Notes: generated by a model from the letters alone, not told the origin. Counted from the stretch's first letter, positions 1 through 9,041 are shown. The stretch: 35,514 bases of DNA from an uncultured Actinomycetes bacterium (GCA_903844115.1 CAIMSI010000084.1:1-35514), one strand, 5' to 3'. Numbers and translations are program-made.

Positions 1-690
1 AACCTCGGTTGATCCAGTAAAGGAAAGATTGCGGACACGTGGATCATGTAGAACTTTTGAAAGCATTGGTCCTGTTTTTGATGGCAGAATAAAATTGAGA
101 ACGCCCTTTGGAAGTCCAGCGCGTTCCATGATGTCAACAATATAAAGAGCAGTAAGAGGGGTCTCTCCTGCTGGCTTCAAAATCATTGTGCAACCGGCAG
201 CAACTGCAGGTCCGATCTTTCGAGTGGCCATTGCTGCAGGGAAATTCCATGGTGTGATTAACATTGAAACACCAATTGGTTGGTGTGTAACAAGAATTCG
301 CTTATCTCCTGATGGAGACTTGCGGAAGTCACCAGGTGTGCGAACTGCCTCTTCTGAGAACCAGCGGAAGAATTCTGCGGCGTAGAGAACTTCGCCCTTT
401 GCATCTGAAAAAACTTTTCCGTTTTCGCGGCTTACTAGTCGCGCAATATCATCGGCTTCAGCAACCATAATCTCAAATGCTTTGCGGAGAATCTCACCAC
501 GAATGCGTGGTGCAAGTGCTGCGAATGATTTCTGCGCACCAGCAGCTGCATCGACAGCGGCAGCACAATGTTGATCGCCAGCTGTTTGAACTTCGGCAAT
601 CACTGTCCCAGTTGAAGGGTCATAAACAGGCATTGTTCCGTCGCCTTTTACCCACTCGCCATTGATGTATAGGTCAGTTTTAAGATTCAT
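1..690 (-). CDS. gabD: NAD(P)-dependent succinate-semialdehyde dehydrogenase, 3' end outside window
   Basis: Reading the minus strand from ATG at 690 gives 230 residues open to the window edge. Seen: the aldehyde dehydrogenase N-terminal Rossmann half, with TPWNFP (oxyanion Asn149), LKPAGETP (Lys172, cofactor binding) and FTGST at 224-228. The catalytic Glu and Cys lie beyond the window. The stretch EFFRWFSEEAVR near 106-117 is typical of the succinate-semialdehyde dehydrogenase branch, which oxidises succinate semialdehyde to succinate in the cytoplasm (GABA and related catabolism). Assignment to this branch rather than another aldehyde dehydrogenase is inference from the N-terminal half only. 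The gene is divergent from the KimA-like gene. No Shine-Dalgarno sequence is visible; a TATGAT hexamer ends 6 nt before the ATG, which would suit a leaderless transcript. Confidence 0.85.
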   Translation of the reverse strand, partial: MNLKTDLYINGEWVKGDGTMPVYDPSTGTVIAEVQTAGDQHCAAAVDAAAGAQKSFAALAPRIRGEILRKAFEIMVAEADDIARLVSRENGKVFSDAKGEVLYAAEFFRWFSEEAVRTPGDFRKSPSGDKRILVTHQPIGVSMLITPWNFPAAMATRKIGPAVAAGCTMILKPAGETPLTALYIVDIMERAGLPKGVLNFILPSKTGPMLSKVLHDPRVRNLSFTGSTEV

Positions 691-696
691 GGCTGA

Positions 697-702
697 ATCA
701 TA
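697..702 (-). promoter_or_regulatory. Putative -10 box of a leaderless transcript for the aldehyde dehydrogenase
   Basis: TATGAT on the minus strand ends 6 nt upstream of the ATG at 690, so transcription would begin at or next to the start codon. No ribosome-binding sequence precedes the gene and no good -35 box was found. It lies in a 49-bp divergent spacer shared with the KimA-like gene. Confidence 0.35.
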
Positions 703-739
703 CGCATGGTAAGAAAAACCGCCATGAGGCAAGTAACAT

Positions 740-3085
740 TTGCATGTGCCTAAAGCCTGGAGTGATGACGCCCCAACCCCGATGGTCCTGCAAGAGCACG
801 CGCATTTAAAGGATCCCTTTGTATACAAACTGAAGAAATTCTTTTTGGGCAACCCTCTCAACCGGCATTCACTTTCACACCAACGTCTTTCTAAGAAATT
901 TGCTCTCGGAATCCTCTCCTCAGATTGCATCTCTTCATCGGCGTACGGTTCGGAACAGATTCTTCTTGCTCTTCTTCCTGCTTTTGGTTTAGCGGCTTTT
1001 AATATTTTGATGCCAATGACTGCAATCGTTCTCGCGGTTCTCGTCATCGTCACAATTTCATATCGCGAAGTTGTTCAGATTTATACAAAGTCCGGTGGCG
1101 CATACGTCGTATCGCGCGATAACTTGGGACCACTCTTCTCGCAGATTGCCGCCGTTGCTCTCATGTTGGATTACATCGTTACGGTGGCAATTCAATCCTC
1201 AGCCGGTATAGACGCAATTATTTCGACATTCACAGGTCTACACCCTTACAAACTTTGGATGACCCTTGCTGTCATCGCGCTGCTTACATTTGGAAATCTT
1301 CGTGGTGTGAAAGAGGCAGGTGCGGCATTTGCACTTCCTACATATCTATTTGTGCTCTCACTCGTAACCGTGTTCGGTATGGGTATCTATCGGATGACGA
1401 TGGGTACGCTGCCTAAGTTTGATCCAAGTGCCTTACATGGGGCCGTCGCAATTGGGCAAGCAAAAGGCTTGTTGAATTTTGCAGCGATATTTATTTTGCT
1501 TCGCGCTTTTGCAAATGGTGGTTCTTCTCTTACCGGCCTTGAAGCTATTTCAGATGGCGTATCGCTATTTCGCGCACCAGAAGGTGTCAATGCTCGCAAA
1601 ACTCTTGTTGTTATGTCGGCTATCTTGGGTTCACTTGTCTTTGGAGTTTCATATTTTGCACATCGCACGTGGGCCACTCCTTATGAAACAGGTACCCCAA
1701 CAGTTATCTCTCAAATTGCTAAGGCGACGCTAGGTTCTGGAACATTTGGAAACATCATGTTCTATGTTGTTCAGGGAACAACCATGTTGATTCTTATTAC
1801 CGGAGCAAATACTGCATTTTCGGGCTTCCCGTATTTAGTGAACTTTGTTGCAAATGATGGCTTTCTACCTCGCCAACTTACAAAGCGCGGACACCGTCTA
1901 GCGTTTTCAAACGGAATACTTCTTCTTTCTGGTGGCGCTGTTGCGCTCGTTTTATTTACCGGAGGATCGGTTAACCACCTCGTTGCTTTCTACGCCTTAG
2001 GCGTTTTCACTGGATTCGCCCTCGTTGGATTCGGAATGGGCAAGCGCGCTTTGAAACATAAAGAAAGCGGATGGGTTTATAAGGTTGTCGTGAACTGGTT
2101 ATCTGGAGCCGTTTCGGCGGTCATTATCTTGATCTTTGCAGTTGTTAAATTTACCGAAGGGGCCTGGATCATTCTGGCGATTACGCCGATCATTGTTTTC
2201 GCTCTCATCCGACTCAATGGACAGTATCGACGTGAACAAGCGGCTCTGCGCGTGGGTGCATCTGAAAACCGCGCAACATCAATCACGCGTCACGATGCAA
2301 CTGTTCTTGTAGATGCCGTGGATCTTGCAACCCTTGGAACTGTTCGTTACGCACGCTCACTCAAGCCGCGCAGCTTGAAAGCGGTGCATTTTGTTATCGA
2401 TGATCGCCACGCAGAAGAAATCAAAGAGGCGTGGGTAACGAATCCAGCGCTTACTGATGTCTCTTTAGAACTTATCGATTGCCCAGATCGTCGTATTCCA
2501 AATGCCGCTGTTGACTATGCAATTCGTACAACTCAGGCTCCTAATGTTGAATTAACACTTCTGCTTCCACGCCGTGCTTACTCTGCAGTTCTTGGACGTT
2601 TACTCCACGATCAGACAGCGGATGAGATTGCGAAACCTATTTCCCAATTGCCACGTGTTGTAGCAACAATTGTTCCATTCGATGTAACACGAGTTCTAGC
2701 TAACGAGCCATTGATTGAGCCCAAGGCAGAAGAAAAATCATCTATAACTCATACTTCACGCCTACGTCGAGTCAGTGATGAAGTAAATGAAGTGGTTGAT
2801 ACATCTCATTATTCTGAAAGTGTTATCCCAATCAACACCGCAACATGGCGACATCGTGCACACGTACGCGGAAAAGTAACTGCCATTCGCACAGCACCAT
2901 CAGGATCTCATCCACGTGTGGAAATTGAGGTCTGGGATGAAACTGGCGGAATTACATTGCAATTCTTAGGCCGCCGTGAAGTGATTGGTCTTGAAGTTGG
3001 TTCCACACTCTGCGCAGAAGGAATGGTTGCAGAAGATGAGGGTGCACTTACTATCTTGAATCCTTCGTACGAAATCGTTATCTAG
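740..3085 (+). CDS. KimA-like APC-superfamily potassium transporter fused to a C-terminal OB-fold domain
   Basis: The 781-residue protein has three parts: a multi-span membrane domain (about 35-490), a soluble region (about 495-690) and an OB-fold-like domain (701-781). The membrane part matches my knowledge of KimA/YdaO-type K+ uptake proteins: FLGNPL, SSDCISSSAYG (Asp62 and Tyr69, equivalent to ion-site residues in KimA), SGGAYVVSRDNLG and LDYIVTVA. The tail, with LGRREVIGLE and a terminal NPSYE, resembles the stand-alone actinobacterial OB-fold protein encoded near a related transporter in mycobacteria. Potassium as substrate is inferred from the family. The TTG start at 740 has GAGG about 10 nt upstream; ATG at 782 is an alternative that would shorten the protein by 14 residues. 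It ends 3 bp from the convergent tadA. Confidence 0.85.
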   Translation: MHVPKAWSDDAPTPMVLQEHAHLKDPFVYKLKKFFLGNPLNRHSLSHQRLSKKFALGILSSDCISSSAYGSEQILLALLPAFGLAAFNILMPMTAIVLAVLVIVTISYREVVQIYTKSGGAYVVSRDNLGPLFSQIAAVALMLDYIVTVAIQSSAGIDAIISTFTGLHPYKLWMTLAVIALLTFGNLRGVKEAGAAFALPTYLFVLSLVTVFGMGIYRMTMGTLPKFDPSALHGAVAIGQAKGLLNFAAIFILLRAFANGGSSLTGLEAISDGVSLFRAPEGVNARKTLVVMSAILGSLVFGVSYFAHRTWATPYETGTPTVISQIAKATLGSGTFGNIMFYVVQGTTMLILITGANTAFSGFPYLVNFVANDGFLPRQLTKRGHRLAFSNGILLLSGGAVALVLFTGGSVNHLVAFYALGVFTGFALVGFGMGKRALKHKESGWVYKVVVNWLSGAVSAVIILIFAVVKFTEGAWIILAITPIIVFALIRLNGQYRREQAALRVGASENRATSITRHDATVLVDAVDLATLGTVRYARSLKPRSLKAVHFVIDDRHAEEIKEAWVTNPALTDVSLELIDCPDRRIPNAAVDYAIRTTQAPNVELTLLLPRRAYSAVLGRLLHDQTADEIAKPISQLPRVVATIVPFDVTRVLANEPLIEPKAEEKSSITHTSRLRRVSDEVNEVVDTSHYSESVIPINTATWRHRAHVRGKVTAIRTAPSGSHPRVEIEVWDETGGITLQFLGRREVIGLEVGSTLCAEGMVAEDEGALTILNPSYEIVI

Positions 3086-3088
3086 AAA

Positions 3089-3544
3089 CTATCGTAATTT
3101 CTCAAAAAACTTCTTTAAAATTTCAGCGCACTCTTCTTCCATAACACCAGAAATAACTTCTACTTGGTGTGGTGCGCGCGGATCACGAAGCACATCCCAA
3201 ACTGAACCGACAGCGCCAGCTTTTTTATCCCATGCGCCAAAGACAAGGGTTTTAATTCGTGATTGTGCGATAGCACCTGCGCACATCGCACATGGTTCAA
3301 GTGTTACAACTAGGGTCATTCCATCAAGCCGCCAATTTCCTTTTGCTTTTGCAGCTTTGCGAAGTGCAACTATTTCAGCGTGAGCAGATGGATCGTTCTC
3401 TTCTTCGCGTTGATTTCTACCTTCACCAAAAACTTCTCCCATTGTGTCCATAACAACGGCGCCAACTGGAACATCTCCAGAATCAAGTGCTTGTCCCGCA
3501 ATAAGAAGCGCTCGCCGCATCGCAATTTCGTTGAAGGTCGACAT
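3089..3544 (-). CDS. tadA: tRNA adenosine(34) deaminase TadA
   Basis: The 151-residue product carries the cytidine-deaminase-fold zinc site: HAE at 55-57 (His55 ligand, Glu57 proton shuttle) and PCAMC at 84-88 (Cys85 and Cys88 ligands). TadA converts adenosine 34 of tRNA-Arg(ACG) to inosine so that one tRNA reads several arginine codons. Length and motif order are normal for the family. The gene follows its partner at 3548 with only 3 nt between stop and start, so they are probably co-transcribed and translationally coupled. It converges on the KimA-like gene with a 3-bp gap and no room for a separate terminator. Confidence 0.95.
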   Translation of the reverse strand: MSTFNEIAMRRALLIAGQALDSGDVPVGAVVMDTMGEVFGEGRNQREEENDPSAHAEIVALRKAAKAKGNWRLDGMTLVVTLEPCAMCAGAIAQSRIKTLVFGAWDKKAGAVGSVWDVLRDPRAPHQVEVISGVMEEECAEILKKFFEKLR

Positions 3545-3547
3545 CGG

Positions 3548-4003
3548 TTAGGCCATGAGCTCCGAGAACTGTTCTCCAAATCCTAAACGCCAAGCGATTG
3601 CTTCTATCTGTTCATCAGGAAATAACTCTTCATCAGCAGCAAGAGTTTCTAATTCCATCGCGCTCATGCCGTGGTCTGCAAGTAGATCAACATCTCCACC
3701 AGGTTGTGAATCATCGTCCTCTTCAGGCATTGGCAAATCCAACAAGTCAATTAAGTCGGAGGCGATGTCATATTCGGTTGCATACGTAACATCACTAATC
3801 ATCATTTGTGTTTGCGCACCCAAGGTGCGAGCAATAATAAAGAATTCATCATCGATAGCGATGAGAGCAAAAGTTCCACCGTTGACTCGTTTTGATTTCA
3901 AGTCATCAAGGATCGCAGTCATATCGTTCGGGTCTTCGAGCAACTCCACATTCCAGCGGCCATCTTCGTGCCAAGCAAGTACGCCATAGTCTTGATCAGC
4001 CAT
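3548..4003 (-). CDS. TadA-associated protein (actinobacterial tRNA adenosine deaminase-associated family)
   Basis: This acidic protein of 151 residues sits directly upstream of tadA. Its beginning, [19 protein letters not shown], and its position match the actinobacterial family named for this linkage; its biochemical role is not known to me. I see no catalytic motif, signal peptide or membrane span; the middle is rich in Asp and Glu (EEDDD about residue 95). I chose ATG at 4003 because AGGGGG precedes it by about 6 nt. An in-frame start at 4033 would add 10 residues but lacks such a signal. A role in TadA folding, stability or tRNA handling is inference from context only. Confidence 0.8.
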   Translation of the reverse strand: MADQDYGVLAWHEDGRWNVELLEDPNDMTAILDDLKSKRVNGGTFALIAIDDEFFIIARTLGAQTQMMISDVTYATEYDIASDLIDLLDLPMPEEDDDSQPGGDVDLLADHGMSAMELETLAADEELFPDEQIEAIAWRLGFGEQFSELMA

Positions 4004-4055
4004 GTCACGCCCCCTTTTGCTGGTTATGCTCAACTAGTACCGATGATGTTAATAC

Positions 4056-4092
4056 TGTCACTTCCCAGACTATGGGACAAGTGTCATTTCCC
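4056..4092. repeat. Direct repeat TGTCAYTTCCC in the upp / TadA-partner divergent spacer
   Basis: TGTCACTTCCC (4056-4066) and TGTCATTTCCC (4082-4092) differ at one base and start 26 bp apart. They lie in the 104-bp region between the divergent upp and TadA-partner genes, so they could be regulator sites, but no partner protein is suggested. Confidence 0.35.
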
Positions 4093-4107
4093 CGCTATCG
4101 TGGGAGT

Positions 4108-4746
4108 GTGAAAATCCACGTGGCGGACCATCCGCTTATCACCCATAAATTGACGGTATTACGCGACGAAAAAACGAATTCGCCTACATTTCGCCAATTG
4201 ACTGAGGAGCTCGTGATGTTGCTTGCCTATGAGGCAACGCGAGAAGTGAAGACTGTCCCTCTCACAATCAAGACTCCTGTTGCGCAAACAACTGGCGCAG
4301 TTCTTGCAAAGCCTCGTCCTGTTGTTGTTCCAATTTTGCGTGCGGGCCTTGGAATGCTGGAAGGCATGACTCGCTTGATTCCGACTGCAGAAGTTGGATT
4401 TCTTGGCATGGTTCGAGATGAAAAAACTCTTCAAGCTTCTACCTATGCAAATCGTCTGCCAGAAAATCTCGCAGGTCGCCAGTGCTACATCCTGGATCCA
4501 ATGCTTGCTACAGGTGGAACTCTTATTGCAGCAATAAATTATTTAATCGAACGAGGCGCCAAAGACATCACAGCGATAACAATTCTCGCTGCGCCAGAAG
4601 GAATGAAAAATGTTCAGGATGCATTCGCATCTTCTGACTTCCCAATAACAGTTGTTACTGGGGCAATGGACGAGAAACTCAATGAACGCGGGTATATCGT
4701 TCCAGGCCTTGGTGATGCTGGTGATCGATTATATGGAGTTGTATAA
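4108..4746 (+). CDS. upp: Uracil phosphoribosyltransferase
   Basis: The enzyme makes UMP from uracil and PRPP in pyrimidine salvage. From the GTG at 4108 the protein is 212 residues, the normal family length. The PRPP-binding loop [10 protein letters not shown] is at 129-138 and the uracil-binding tail [13 protein letters not shown] at 195-207. The GTG start fits the family N-terminus ([10 protein letters not shown]). The frame is open further upstream to 3892, but that extension runs across the divergent promoter region and has no family similarity. TATCGT lies 6 nt before the GTG, compatible with a leaderless transcript. The malic enzyme gene begins 4 nt after the stop, so the two form an operon. 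Confidence 0.95.
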   Translation: MKIHVADHPLITHKLTVLRDEKTNSPTFRQLTEELVMLLAYEATREVKTVPLTIKTPVAQTTGAVLAKPRPVVVPILRAGLGMLEGMTRLIPTAEVGFLGMVRDEKTLQASTYANRLPENLAGRQCYILDPMLATGGTLIAAINYLIERGAKDITAITILAAPEGMKNVQDAFASSDFPITVVTGAMDEKLNERGYIVPGLGDAGDRLYGVV

Positions 4747-4750
4747 ATAA

Positions 4751-6130
4751 ATGGCATCAACTAGCCCCGGCTACGCAATAACAATTCGAGTCGAAGGCAC
4801 ACCATCATCACAACCAGTTGGTCTTATTACAGCTGCGCTTGTGAAGACAGGTGCGTCAATCACCGCCCTCGATGTTGTTGAATCTAATATCGAACATGTC
4901 GTCATAGACGTTACTTGCGATGCAATTAACGCAGACCATGCAGAAGAAATTACTGCTGCGCTGACTGCGAATCCAGAGTTGAAAGTTCGCAAAGTTTCAG
5001 ACCGCACATTCCTCCTACATTTAGGCGGAAAGATTGAAGTTGTCTCAAAAGTCGCGCTCAAAAACCGTGATGATCTTTCCCAGGCGTATACCCCTGGCGT
5101 TGCACGCATTAGCCAAGCTATTGCTGCAGATAAATCAGATGCACGTCGTCTTACTATCAAGCGCAACACTGTTGCTGTCGTTACAGACGGTTCTGCTGTT
5201 CTTGGTCTAGGAAATATTGGGCCTGAAGCTGCCCTTCCTGTGATGGAGGGTAAAGCTGCACTATTCAAGCGTTTTGCCGATGTAGATGCATGGCCAGTCT
5301 GCCTTGATACCCAAGATGTCGATGAGATCGTTCGTACTGTTCAAATTATTGCGCCTGTTTACGGCGGAATTAATTTAGAAGATATTTCTGCTCCACGTTG
5401 CTTTGAAGTAGAACGTCGCTTGCGCGATTTGCTTGATATCCCAGTTTTCCATGATGACCAACACGGAACTGCAATCGTTGTTCTGGCTGCACTTACTAAT
5501 GCACTCAAGCTCGTAAAAAAGAATCTAGCTGACGCCAAGATTGTGATGATTGGTGTTGGAGCTGCTGGTACTGCAATTGCTCGCTTGCTCGTTGCCAGCG
5601 GAGCTCAAAACATTATTGGTTATGACCGTAAAGGCGTTGTCCACGAGCACCGTGATGGCGATGACCCAATGCGTACCTGGTTTGTAGATAATTGCAGCCC
5701 AGGTGATTTCCGCGGAGATGTTCATGAGGCCCTCAAAGGAGCAGACATCTTCATCGGCGTGAGTAGCCCAAACATGATTACCGAAGCAGATGTGGAATCC
5801 ATGGCTCCAGGATCGATTGTGTTCGCTCTTGCTAATCCAGATCCAGAAATTGATCCAATTCTTGCTCGCAAACATGCAGCCGTCGTTGCAACTGGTCGAA
5901 GTGATCAACCAAATCAAATTAACAATGTCTTGGCATTTCCTGGAATTTTCCGCGGTCTTCTTGACGGAAATATCACGAAGATTACCGACAAGATGTTAAC
6001 TGCTGCTGCGATGGCGATTGCAGAATGCGTTTCAGATGAACAGCTCAACGCTAATTTCATCATTCCAAGCGTATTTGATCCTCGAATTGCTACTACTGTG
6101 GCGAGTGCTGTTCGTAAAGCGAACTTGTAA
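4751..6130 (+). CDS. Malic enzyme with N-terminal ACT domain
   Basis: The 459-residue protein decarboxylates malate to pyruvate with NAD(P)+. Seen in order: an ACT-like regulatory domain (about 8-88), the malic N-domain with SQAYTPGVARI (Tyr113) and MEGKAALFK (Lys168), metal-binding EDIS (210-213) and FHDDQHGT (233-240), then a Rossmann domain with GVGAAG at 268-273. The prokaryotic-length enzyme with an ACT domain is common in Actinobacteria and suggests amino-acid control of flux. Cofactor preference cannot be fixed by eye. It follows upp by 4 nt. Its last 38 bases overlap the 3' end of the convergent ABC-F gene. Confidence 0.93.
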   Translation: MASTSPGYAITIRVEGTPSSQPVGLITAALVKTGASITALDVVESNIEHVVIDVTCDAINADHAEEITAALTANPELKVRKVSDRTFLLHLGGKIEVVSKVALKNRDDLSQAYTPGVARISQAIAADKSDARRLTIKRNTVAVVTDGSAVLGLGNIGPEAALPVMEGKAALFKRFADVDAWPVCLDTQDVDEIVRTVQIIAPVYGGINLEDISAPRCFEVERRLRDLLDIPVFHDDQHGTAIVVLAALTNALKLVKKNLADAKIVMIGVGAAGTAIARLLVASGAQNIIGYDRKGVVHEHRDGDDPMRTWFVDNCSPGDFRGDVHEALKGADIFIGVSSPNMITEADVESMAPGSIVFALANPDPEIDPILARKHAAVVATGRSDQPNQINNVLAFPGIFRGLLDGNITKITDKMLTAAAMAIAECVSDEQLNANFIIPSVFDPRIATTVASAVRKANL

Positions 6131-7877
6131 GCAACCACTGCTCTTCTAGTTCCTCGATTCGCTTGGTCACAATTGCAAGTTCTGTCATGACCTCTGCAAG
6201 TTTCTCGTGATCAGTTGCAAACTGACTTTGCGCTATATGTAAGTCAGCAATTTGTGCGCGAGCCTTCTCGATTTGTTTTTCAATCTTTGCTATTTCTTTC
6301 TTGGCATCACGTGCCAAGGCAGCACTTGAAACGCTCTGCTTTATTTCAACTTTCGACTCATCTACCTGATTGGCCGCACGTAATCGAAGGTACTCATCCA
6401 CACCGCCAGGCAGATCGCGCAGTGTTCCATCTCCCATCAGGCCAACAAAGCGGGTACAGACCCGCTCAAGAAAGTATCTATCGTGAGAAATCACAAGGAG
6501 GGTTCCGGCAAACGTATCAAGTAAATCTTCCAGCGCTGTAAGAGTTTCAACATCGAAATCATTTGTTGGCTCATCCAGTAACAAAACATTTGGCGAATCC
6601 ATTAACAATCGTGTCAGTTGAAGGCGGCGCCGCTCCCCACCCGATAAATCTCCTACGGGGGTCCATTGTGATTCGCGATCAAAACCAAGGCGTTCACAAA
6701 GTTGGGAAGCTGAAAGTTCTTTACCGCTTCCAATTTCAACATACTTGGCAACATGTTCGACCGCTTCTAGCACACGCCATTCTGGATTGAGTTCTGCTAA
6801 ATGCTGAGATAGGAAAGCGGGCTTTACGGTAATTCCGGTTACTAGTTTGCCAGCAGAAACTTTATGTTCACCCACTAGCGTGCGCATCAGAGTTGTCTTA
6901 CCTGATCCATTTACGCCAATTATTCCGATGCGATCGGCCGGACCAATATTCCAATAAACATTATCGAGCAGTTCTTTATCCCCTGCTGCGATTGAAATAT
7001 GTTGGCACTCATAGACAGTTTTGCCTAGCCGATTTGTTGCAAAATTCAGAAGCTCGGCGTCATTTCGAATGGGCGGTTCATTTTCAATGAGCATGTTTGC
7101 AGCATCGATTCGAAACTTTGGTTTCGCAGTTCGGGCTGGTGCGCCGCGGCGAAGCCATGCAAGCTCCTTTCGAACTAACATCTCGCGCTTACTATTTTCT
7201 ACTCCTACTTGGCGTTGACGTTCTGCCTTGGAAAGAACATATGCGGAATATCCACCTTCATATTCCTTCACATCTCCATCCACAACTTCCCATATATTGT
7301 CGCTGACTTCATCTAAGAACCAGCGATCGTGGGTAATCACAACAACGGCGAGGTTTGTTCGTGTCTTAATATATTGCGCAAGCCATGCAACACCTTCAAC
7401 ATCGAGATGGTTTGTGGGCTCATCGAGTAATAAAACATCGAGCTCTTCAATCAATAGTTTTGCAAGGTTTACGCGGCGGCGCTCTCCACCTGATAGTGAA
7501 TGCAAATTACGATCAAGGATTTCATCACCAAAGCCCCCAAAGAGCCCATGCAATACATCGCGTACTTCAATGTTGCCGGCCCATTCATGTGTTGCCGCTT
7601 CACCTAAGACGACCTCCCGAACAGTTGCACCGGGCGCTGCGCTATCGGTCTGCGAAAGCATTCCTACTCGAACGCTGGATCCTTGGGAAATGCGACCTTC
7701 ATCAAGTGGCTCTACCCCTGCCAGAATTTTTAGCAAGGTGGATTTACCGCCACCGTTTCGACCAACTACTCCTATCCGTTCACCTTCGGATAATCCGAGT
7801 GAAACGTTTAGGAGTAGTGGTTTGATATCAAAGGCCTTGGAAGCTGATTCAAGATTGATCAGATTCCGGTTAGCCAT
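6093..7877 (-). CDS. ABC-F family ATPase, Uup-like
   Basis: A soluble 594-residue protein with two ABC cassettes and no membrane segment. Cassette 1: Walker A GRNGGGKST (39-47), signature LSGGE (128-132), Walker B and DEPTNHLD (148-159). Cassette 2: GVNGSGKTT (321-329), LSGGE (411-415), DEPTNDFD (435-442). The basic linker near 240-257 and the C-terminal coiled coil (about 515-585) are features of the Uup branch. ABC-F proteins act on ribosomes or branched DNA intermediates; which applies here is unknown. The start lies 9 nt after the stop of the upstream protease gene, with AGGA as a plausible ribosome-binding site. Its 3' end overlaps the malic enzyme gene by 38 bp. Confidence 0.92.
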   Translation of the reverse strand: MANRNLINLESASKAFDIKPLLLNVSLGLSEGERIGVVGRNGGGKSTLLKILAGVEPLDEGRISQGSSVRVGMLSQTDSAAPGATVREVVLGEAATHEWAGNIEVRDVLHGLFGGFGDEILDRNLHSLSGGERRRVNLAKLLIEELDVLLLDEPTNHLDVEGVAWLAQYIKTRTNLAVVVITHDRWFLDEVSDNIWEVVDGDVKEYEGGYSAYVLSKAERQRQVGVENSKREMLVRKELAWLRRGAPARTAKPKFRIDAANMLIENEPPIRNDAELLNFATNRLGKTVYECQHISIAAGDKELLDNVYWNIGPADRIGIIGVNGSGKTTLMRTLVGEHKVSAGKLVTGITVKPAFLSQHLAELNPEWRVLEAVEHVAKYVEIGSGKELSASQLCERLGFDRESQWTPVGDLSGGERRRLQLTRLLMDSPNVLLLDEPTNDFDVETLTALEDLLDTFAGTLLVISHDRYFLERVCTRFVGLMGDGTLRDLPGGVDEYLRLRAANQVDESKVEIKQSVSSAALARDAKKEIAKIEKQIEKARAQIADLHIAQSQFATDHEKLAEVMTELAIVTKRIEELEEQWLLTSSLYEQHSPQ

Positions 7878-7886
7878 GCATCTATC

Positions 7887-9041
7887 CTAGTTTGTAGATG
7901 AACCCAACTTCACCGTGAATTGTTTGCTTCCACCGCTTGGCAAAGTGACAGTCACAGTAATTGTGGTACCTGGGGCATAGGAACGGATTTTCACGATTGC
8001 AGATAACTGATCTACAACGCGATTTCCATCGATTGCAGTCACAATCGCGCCAACTGGAATTCCAGCCTTTTCCGCACCTTCACCAGCAACAAGTTGGGAA
8101 ACCTTCGCTCCGACGCCCGTATACGTGGTGTCAAAATAAACACCGAGCAATGGCCTTGTACTTGTGTGTGTTGGAGAGGTAATAATTTCGGTATAGACGC
8201 GCTTTGCCTCATTAATAGGAATAGCAAAACCTAAACCAATATTTCCAGACTGGCCTGTAGCAGATGAACCAGTTGAGGCGATTGCACTATTAACGCCGAT
8301 GAGCCGTCCAAGTGAATCAGTCAAAGGACCACCAGAATTTCCAGGATTAATTGCGGCATCGGTTTGAATTGCATCGACGTAAGAATTAACACCAGATGCT
8401 GTGCCACCGGTTGTGACAGGTCGGTTTAGCGATGAAACAATTCCTGATGTCACAGTTCCGGCAAGTCCCAATGGAGAGCCGAAAGCAATCACAGAATCTC
8501 CGATGGAAAGTGTTCCGGAATCTCCAATTTGAATCACGGGGAGATTTCCTTTAGCAACTTTGAGAACTGCAAGGTCATAGGCTGCATCTCGCCCAACAAT
8601 AGTTGCGGTTATTTGATCCCCGTTGTTAAGTTCAATTTGAATAGTGCCACTTGTAGCGGCCGCTTCGATAACGTGATTATTTGTCAATATGTATGAAGTA
8701 TTTGCATCAGATTGAATAATTGAGCCACTACCAGAATCTCCACCAGTGCCAACAGTTACGTTCACTGTGACAACCGACGGTGAGACCTTTTGAACAACAG
8801 ATTTAATGGAAGTTGCTGGAAGCGTCGACGCGCTTGCTTGAGAAAGTGAAATAGCGGTGCGGCTTGTCGCACACACGCCATTCGAAGGTGCGGCATACAA
8901 AGCATTTGTACGATTATCGGCGCAAATAACCGATGTTGATCCGCTAAATGTGCCAGCTGCGGTAGCAAATCCACCGACTGCGCTAGCGCCAATAACGATA
9001 CCTACAATGACTTTGCCTGCACTGCTTGTAATCTTCAACAT
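7887..9041 (-). CDS. HtrA/DegP-like S1C serine protease with PDZ domain
   Basis: A 384-residue protein with an N-terminal hydrophobic segment (about 10-30, membrane anchor or signal), a trypsin-like domain and one PDZ domain (about 296-380). The catalytic triad is visible: His123 in TNNHVIEA, Asp156 in YDLAVLKV and Ser236 in NPGNSGGPL. Such proteases degrade or refold misfolded proteins outside the membrane. The hydrophobic start and domain order match actinobacterial PepD/HtrA-type enzymes. The region 31-75, between the anchor and the protease fold, is low-complexity with two Cys (40 and 57). The start is well supported by GAGGAGAG placed 3 nt before the ATG. Confidence 0.93.
   Translation of the reverse strand: MLKITSSAGKVIVGIVIGASAVGGFATAAGTFSGSTSVICADNRTNALYAAPSNGVCATSRTAISLSQASASTLPATSIKSVVQKVSPSVVTVNVTVGTGGDSGSGSIIQSDANTSYILTNNHVIEAAATSGTIQIELNNGDQITATIVGRDAAYDLAVLKVAKGNLPVIQIGDSGTLSIGDSVIAFGSPLGLAGTVTSGIVSSLNRPVTTGGTASGVNSYVDAIQTDAAINPGNSGGPLTDSLGRLIGVNSAIASTGSSATGQSGNIGLGFAIPINEAKRVYTEIITSPTHTSTRPLLGVYFDTTYTGVGAKVSQLVAGEGAEKAGIPVGAIVTAIDGNRVVDQLSAIVKIRSYAPGTTITVTVTLPSGGSKQFTVKLGSSTN

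Noticed and set aside
3892-4107. N-terminal extension of upp giving a 284-residue protein
   Set aside because: It crosses the divergent promoter region, overlaps the TadA-partner gene and has no family similarity; the family start is at GTG 4108.
7228-7890. 220-codon open frame opposite the ABC-F gene
   Set aside because: It is the antisense shadow of cassette 1; its Ser/Pro/Arg-rich product has no domain.
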